DNA of 9,207 nucleotides, taken from an uncultured Clostridium sp. Lineage in GTDB: Bacteria > Bacillota > Clostridia > Oscillospirales > Acutalibacteraceae. The stretch is taken from assembly GCA_934717555.1 (NCBI GenBank), contig CAKUYY010000054.1:1-9207 (forward strand), in the 5' to 3' direction. Position numbers and translations under genes: made by a program. Of this stretch, positions 7,105 to 9,207 are shown in pieces. The notes below the pieces were generated by a model. That model did no database searches. It was not told where the DNA came from and saw only the letters and a list, made by a program, of their open reading frames with translations. Numbering within the stretch: the stretch's first letter is position 1; the number at the start of each line of letters is the position of its first letter.

Positions 7105-7885
7105 AATAGATGAGGTGTTTGATACCTTAAAGCGACAGGGGAAAAAGGCGTTGATCCCTTTTATAACCGCAGGAGATGCGGGGCTGGATACCACAGAAAA
7201 GCTTATTCTGGCGATGGAACAAGCTGGAGCGGATCTCATAGAGCTGGGAATCCCTTTTTCGGATCCCATTGCGGAAGGCCCGGTAATCCAGGAAGCTAGT
7301 GTACGGGCGCTGGAAAACGGCACGCGTTTATTGGATATTTTCCAAATGGTACGGGAATTACGAAAAAAGACGCAGATTCCTTTGGTGATGATGATGTACC
7401 TAAACAGTATTTTCGGATTTGGCAAGGAGCGATTTTTTGCGTTATGCCAGGAAACGGGTGTTGACGCGGTGATTGTGCCGGATATGCCCTATGAAGAAAA
7501 AGATGAGATCCAGGAGATTGCTGACAGCCACAACGTTTATTCGATTAGTATGGTAGTACCTACCTCTCAAGAACGTATCTCTATGATTGCAAAAGAAAGT
7601 CAAGGGTTCTTGTATTGTGTGGCTTCTACCAATATAACTTGTGAGGATAGTCGTCGAATAGACTTTGAGAAATTTTTTGGAGAGATAAAAAGATATGCTG
7701 AGGTACCATGCGCTGTAGACTTTGAGAGTTCTGCCCCCCAACAAATAGCTGAGATAAAACAGTATGGTGATGGGGTAATTGTGGGCAGTGCCATCGTAAA
7801 GATGGTGGGACGATATGGAAAACAGTCGCCAGAACCGGTGAAAGCTTTCGTATCTTCTTTGCGCAGTATACTGGATGAGGAATAG
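7097..7885 (+). CDS. trpA: Tryptophan synthase alpha chain with altered active-site loops
   Basis: This 262-aa TIM-barrel protein belongs to the family that cleaves indole-3-glycerol phosphate (IGP) to indole, passed to TrpB. The GTG start at 7097 overlaps the trpB stop by 8 bp and has GGGGGG (7082-7087) as ribosome site. Conserved parts include IPFITAGD, catalytic Glu49 in LIELGIPFSDP, MYLNSIF, PDMPYEE, Tyr173 and VGSAIVKM. By alignment from memory to E. coli TrpA, Asp60 is Glu60. The loop-6 GVTG is NITC (179-182), and loop-7 GFGIS is DFESS (208-212), so G181, G184, G211 and G213 become Asn, Cys, Asp and Glu. These loops hold the IGP phosphate; two acidic residues there should impair binding. 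The frame is intact. It may persist as an activator of TrpB. As a trpA homologue the call is certain; enzymatic activity is doubtful. Confidence 0.95.
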   Translation: MNRIDEVFDTLKRQGKKALIPFITAGDAGLDTTEKLILAMEQAGADLIELGIPFSDPIAEGPVIQEASVRALENGTRLLDIFQMVRELRKKTQIPLVMMMYLNSIFGFGKERFFALCQETGVDAVIVPDMPYEEKDEIQEIADSHNVYSISMVVPTSQERISMIAKESQGFLYCVASTNITCEDSRRIDFEKFFGEIKRYAEVPCAVDFESSAPQQIAEIKQYGDGVIVGSAIVKMVGRYGKQSPEPVKAFVSSLRSILDEE

Positions 7886-7921
7886 AAAAAGACCTACTGA
7901 TATCATCAGTAGGTCTTTTTT
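7886..7921. terminator. Bidirectional terminator between trpA and the convergent gene
   Basis: AAAAAGACCTACTGAT (7886-7901) pairs with ATCAGTAGGTCTTTTT (7905-7920) over 16 bp, starting at the base after the trpA stop. A-runs on one side and T-runs on the other let it stop trpBA transcripts rightward and transcripts of the minus-strand gene ending at 7948 leftward. Confidence 0.93.
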
Positions 7922-7947
7922 ATCAAGTACTCTTTTATAATCATATT

Positions 7948-8871
7948 TTATAGAGTGAAAAGGGAAAAAAGTAGGCCTAAATGATAGAAGCCGGAGAAGC
8001 ATAGGAAAATAATACTAAGGATCATTCCAGCAGTAGCACAGTTTTTACTGGTTGATTTCATACCCCGCGGGGCACTGGCCAATCCAATAATCGGAATGGC
8101 AAGGCCGATGATCGGAATAAAAAATGTAACAATACTGACTAAACCCATTACCAAAGAAAGAATAGCGGGACCGGTGGGGTTATGGACAGCTACCGGATAT
8201 CCAACAGGAAGCTGGCTTCCTACTGGCACGCCTTGTATGGGTGGAGAAGGCTGTTGGTAAGGAACTGTTCCAGAAATATTTTGGGGAATAGTTTCCTGTG
8301 GAGACGCAGGAGACATTACAGGGGGATTAGAAGATACGGGGGTTACTTGTACAGTTTGACCAGAAGGGATAGGCTCTGGCACAACCGAAGAATTTGTAAC
8401 AGGGGAAGGTTGTGGACAAGTTTGAACGGTTTCTGAAGAGAAAGGAGCTGTCTCTGCCGCCTGAGGAGAGACAGTTGCCTCCTTCTTTTCTTGGATAGGA
8501 GCAGGAAACGAGGTAACGGGGGGCTGCGGTTGGACAGAGGGCTGGCAAAGCAAGGAGATAAGAGTGTTTACTTTCCCGCGCAAAGCGTCTTTGATTGCAA
8601 ATCCCCAGAATCCATCCAGCCCCATTTCTCCGCAATAAACGCCGGGAAGAATAGCGAACTTAATCCAAGCTTCCAGATGAATCCATCCGTTTTGATAGGA
8701 TAATTTGATAAATTGAGGGGCTGTAACCATACCAATCCCCTTTTTCCAAACAGCTTCACCGTGGTAATCGATTAGGTTGAAGCCCTCTTTGTCAAAAAAA
8801 TCTTCCGCAATAAATTTTACAAGATCTGCGGTATGTGGCACTGCGAAATCAGTAGAAAAACGTTTTCCCAT
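7948..8871 (-). CDS. Pro-rich membrane protein, DUF4190-like C-terminus
   Basis: The 307-aa protein has three parts. An N-terminal globular domain (about 1-108, FSTDFAVPHTADLVKFIAED then aromatic strands WIHLEAWIKFAILPGVYCGE) resembles a domain I associate with uncharacterised Lachnospiraceae proteins. A low-complexity linker rich in Pro, Ser, Thr, Val and Gln follows (about 110-232). The C-terminus is hydrophobic (about 233-267 and 277-306) with a repeated pattern PIIGLAIPIIGLASAPRGMK like DUF4190 two-helix proteins. No signal peptide is visible, so the N-terminal domain is probably cytoplasmic, tethered through the linker. AGGAGGA (8878-8884) sits 6 nt before the ATG, a strong site. The gene is monocistronic and converges on trpA. 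Function is unknown. Confidence 0.88.
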   Translation of the reverse strand: MGKRFSTDFAVPHTADLVKFIAEDFFDKEGFNLIDYHGEAVWKKGIGMVTAPQFIKLSYQNGWIHLEAWIKFAILPGVYCGEMGLDGFWGFAIKDALRGKVNTLISLLCQPSVQPQPPVTSFPAPIQEKKEATVSPQAAETAPFSSETVQTCPQPSPVTNSSVVPEPIPSGQTVQVTPVSSNPPVMSPASPQETIPQNISGTVPYQQPSPPIQGVPVGSQLPVGYPVAVHNPTGPAILSLVMGLVSIVTFFIPIIGLAIPIIGLASAPRGMKSTSKNCATAGMILSIIFLCFSGFYHLGLLFSLFTL

Positions 8872-8884
8872 AAAAAGTCCTCCT

Positions 8885-9207
8885 CTTTCATTACAAATCC
8901 CAATTCATTACATAAGGAAATAGCCCTTGATTCTTATGAATTTATGGGATATTTTATTCTAACATAGAAAAAGATTTCTTGCAATTTATTTGTTTACTAT
9001 CTATCTAAAATAAAATAAAAATAATAATATTTTTTAAGTATATTGTTAGTTGGACCTAAATAATATACTAAACAATAAGTTTATAATCATTATATTTATT
9101 TAATAAACAAATATAAACAAGTAATTGGTGATTTTATATAAAACTGAAAAAATTTTTAAAGGAAAAGACAATTCTTCTCATACTTAAAAATAAAAAAACA
9201 AGAAAAA
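8885..9207. other. AT-rich intergenic region without a recognisable gene
   Basis: Beyond the minus-strand promoter at 8956-8984, bases 9000-9207 are extremely AT-rich and hold no ORF with a ribosome site on either strand. Visible structure is limited. There is an imperfect inverted repeat (9041-9050 with 9067-9077, one bulged base, 16-nt loop). A GTTTATA/TATAAAC pair lies at 9079-9085 and 9112-9118. The octamer ATAAACAA occurs twice, 10 bp apart (about 9103-9110 and 9113-9120), with a related CTAAACAA at about 9068-9075. It may carry promoter or upstream activating elements for a gene to the right of the window. Confidence 0.55.
8956..8984 (-). promoter_or_regulatory. Promoter of the Pro-rich membrane protein gene
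   Basis: On the minus strand TTGCAA (8984-8979) and TAGAAT (8961-8956) are separated by 17 bp, with an extended -10 TG just before TAGAAT. Transcription would start near 8949, leaving a leader of about 78 nt before the ATG at 8871. Confidence 0.65.

Noticed and set aside
7442..8002. 186-aa minus-strand frame opposite trpA
   Set aside because: It overlaps both trpA and the real minus-strand gene, crosses the bidirectional terminator and has no ribosome site.
9130..9180. 15-codon minus-strand ORF in the AT-rich right end
   Set aside because: It has no ribosome site, is very short and has composition driven by AT richness.

Overview
The window looks like chromosome of a gut-type Clostridia, most likely Lachnospiraceae: moderate G+C, strong AGGAGG-type ribosome sites, perfect hairpin/T-tract terminators, a T-box riboswitch, and several protein families typical of that group (RsgI/PepSY anchored protein, GRYG zinc-ribbon membrane protein, Pro-rich DUF4190-like protein). 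There are eight convincing protein genes (the first one cut by the left edge), one possible 30-codon leader ORF, one tRNA-Trp-responsive T-box and five terminators. No transposase, CRISPR array, tRNA or rRNA gene was seen.

Layout: 1-1529 (+) 3' part of a membrane-anchored RsgI-like protein with four tandem PepSY modules, then a terminator. 1683-2280 (+) promoter, a possible small coupled ORF, a membrane zinc-ribbon protein, and a terminator that overlaps its stop codon. 2320-3546 (+) malic enzyme and a strong terminator. 3650-5474 (+) marR-type regulator overlapping a MATE efflux pump gene, with a candidate operator on the promoter. 5464-7921 (+) near-consensus promoter, Trp T-box leader, trpB, trpA and terminator. 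7948-8984 (-) a convergent gene for a Pro-rich membrane protein with its own promoter. 8985-9207 is very AT-rich and apparently non-coding.

How they fit together: the trp unit is the centre of interest. The T-box carries a UGG specifier and a UGGC acceptor-pairing sequence, so uncharged tRNA-Trp should switch on only trpB and trpA; no other trp gene is in the window. TrpB has all its expected catalytic residues. TrpA is full length with Glu49, but the glycines that cradle the indole-glycerol-phosphate phosphate are replaced (equivalents of G211 by Asp, G213 by Glu, G184 by Cys, G181 by Asn) and Asp60 is Glu. Changes at G211 and G213 are classical E. coli trpA-null missense positions. The operon may therefore be an indole-to-tryptophan salvage unit in which TrpA survives as a partner/activator of TrpB rather than as an enzyme. 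This is inference from residues and context and needs the rest of the genome to test. The other genes look like ordinary core or accessory functions: pyruvate/malate metabolism, drug efflux, envelope proteins of unknown role.
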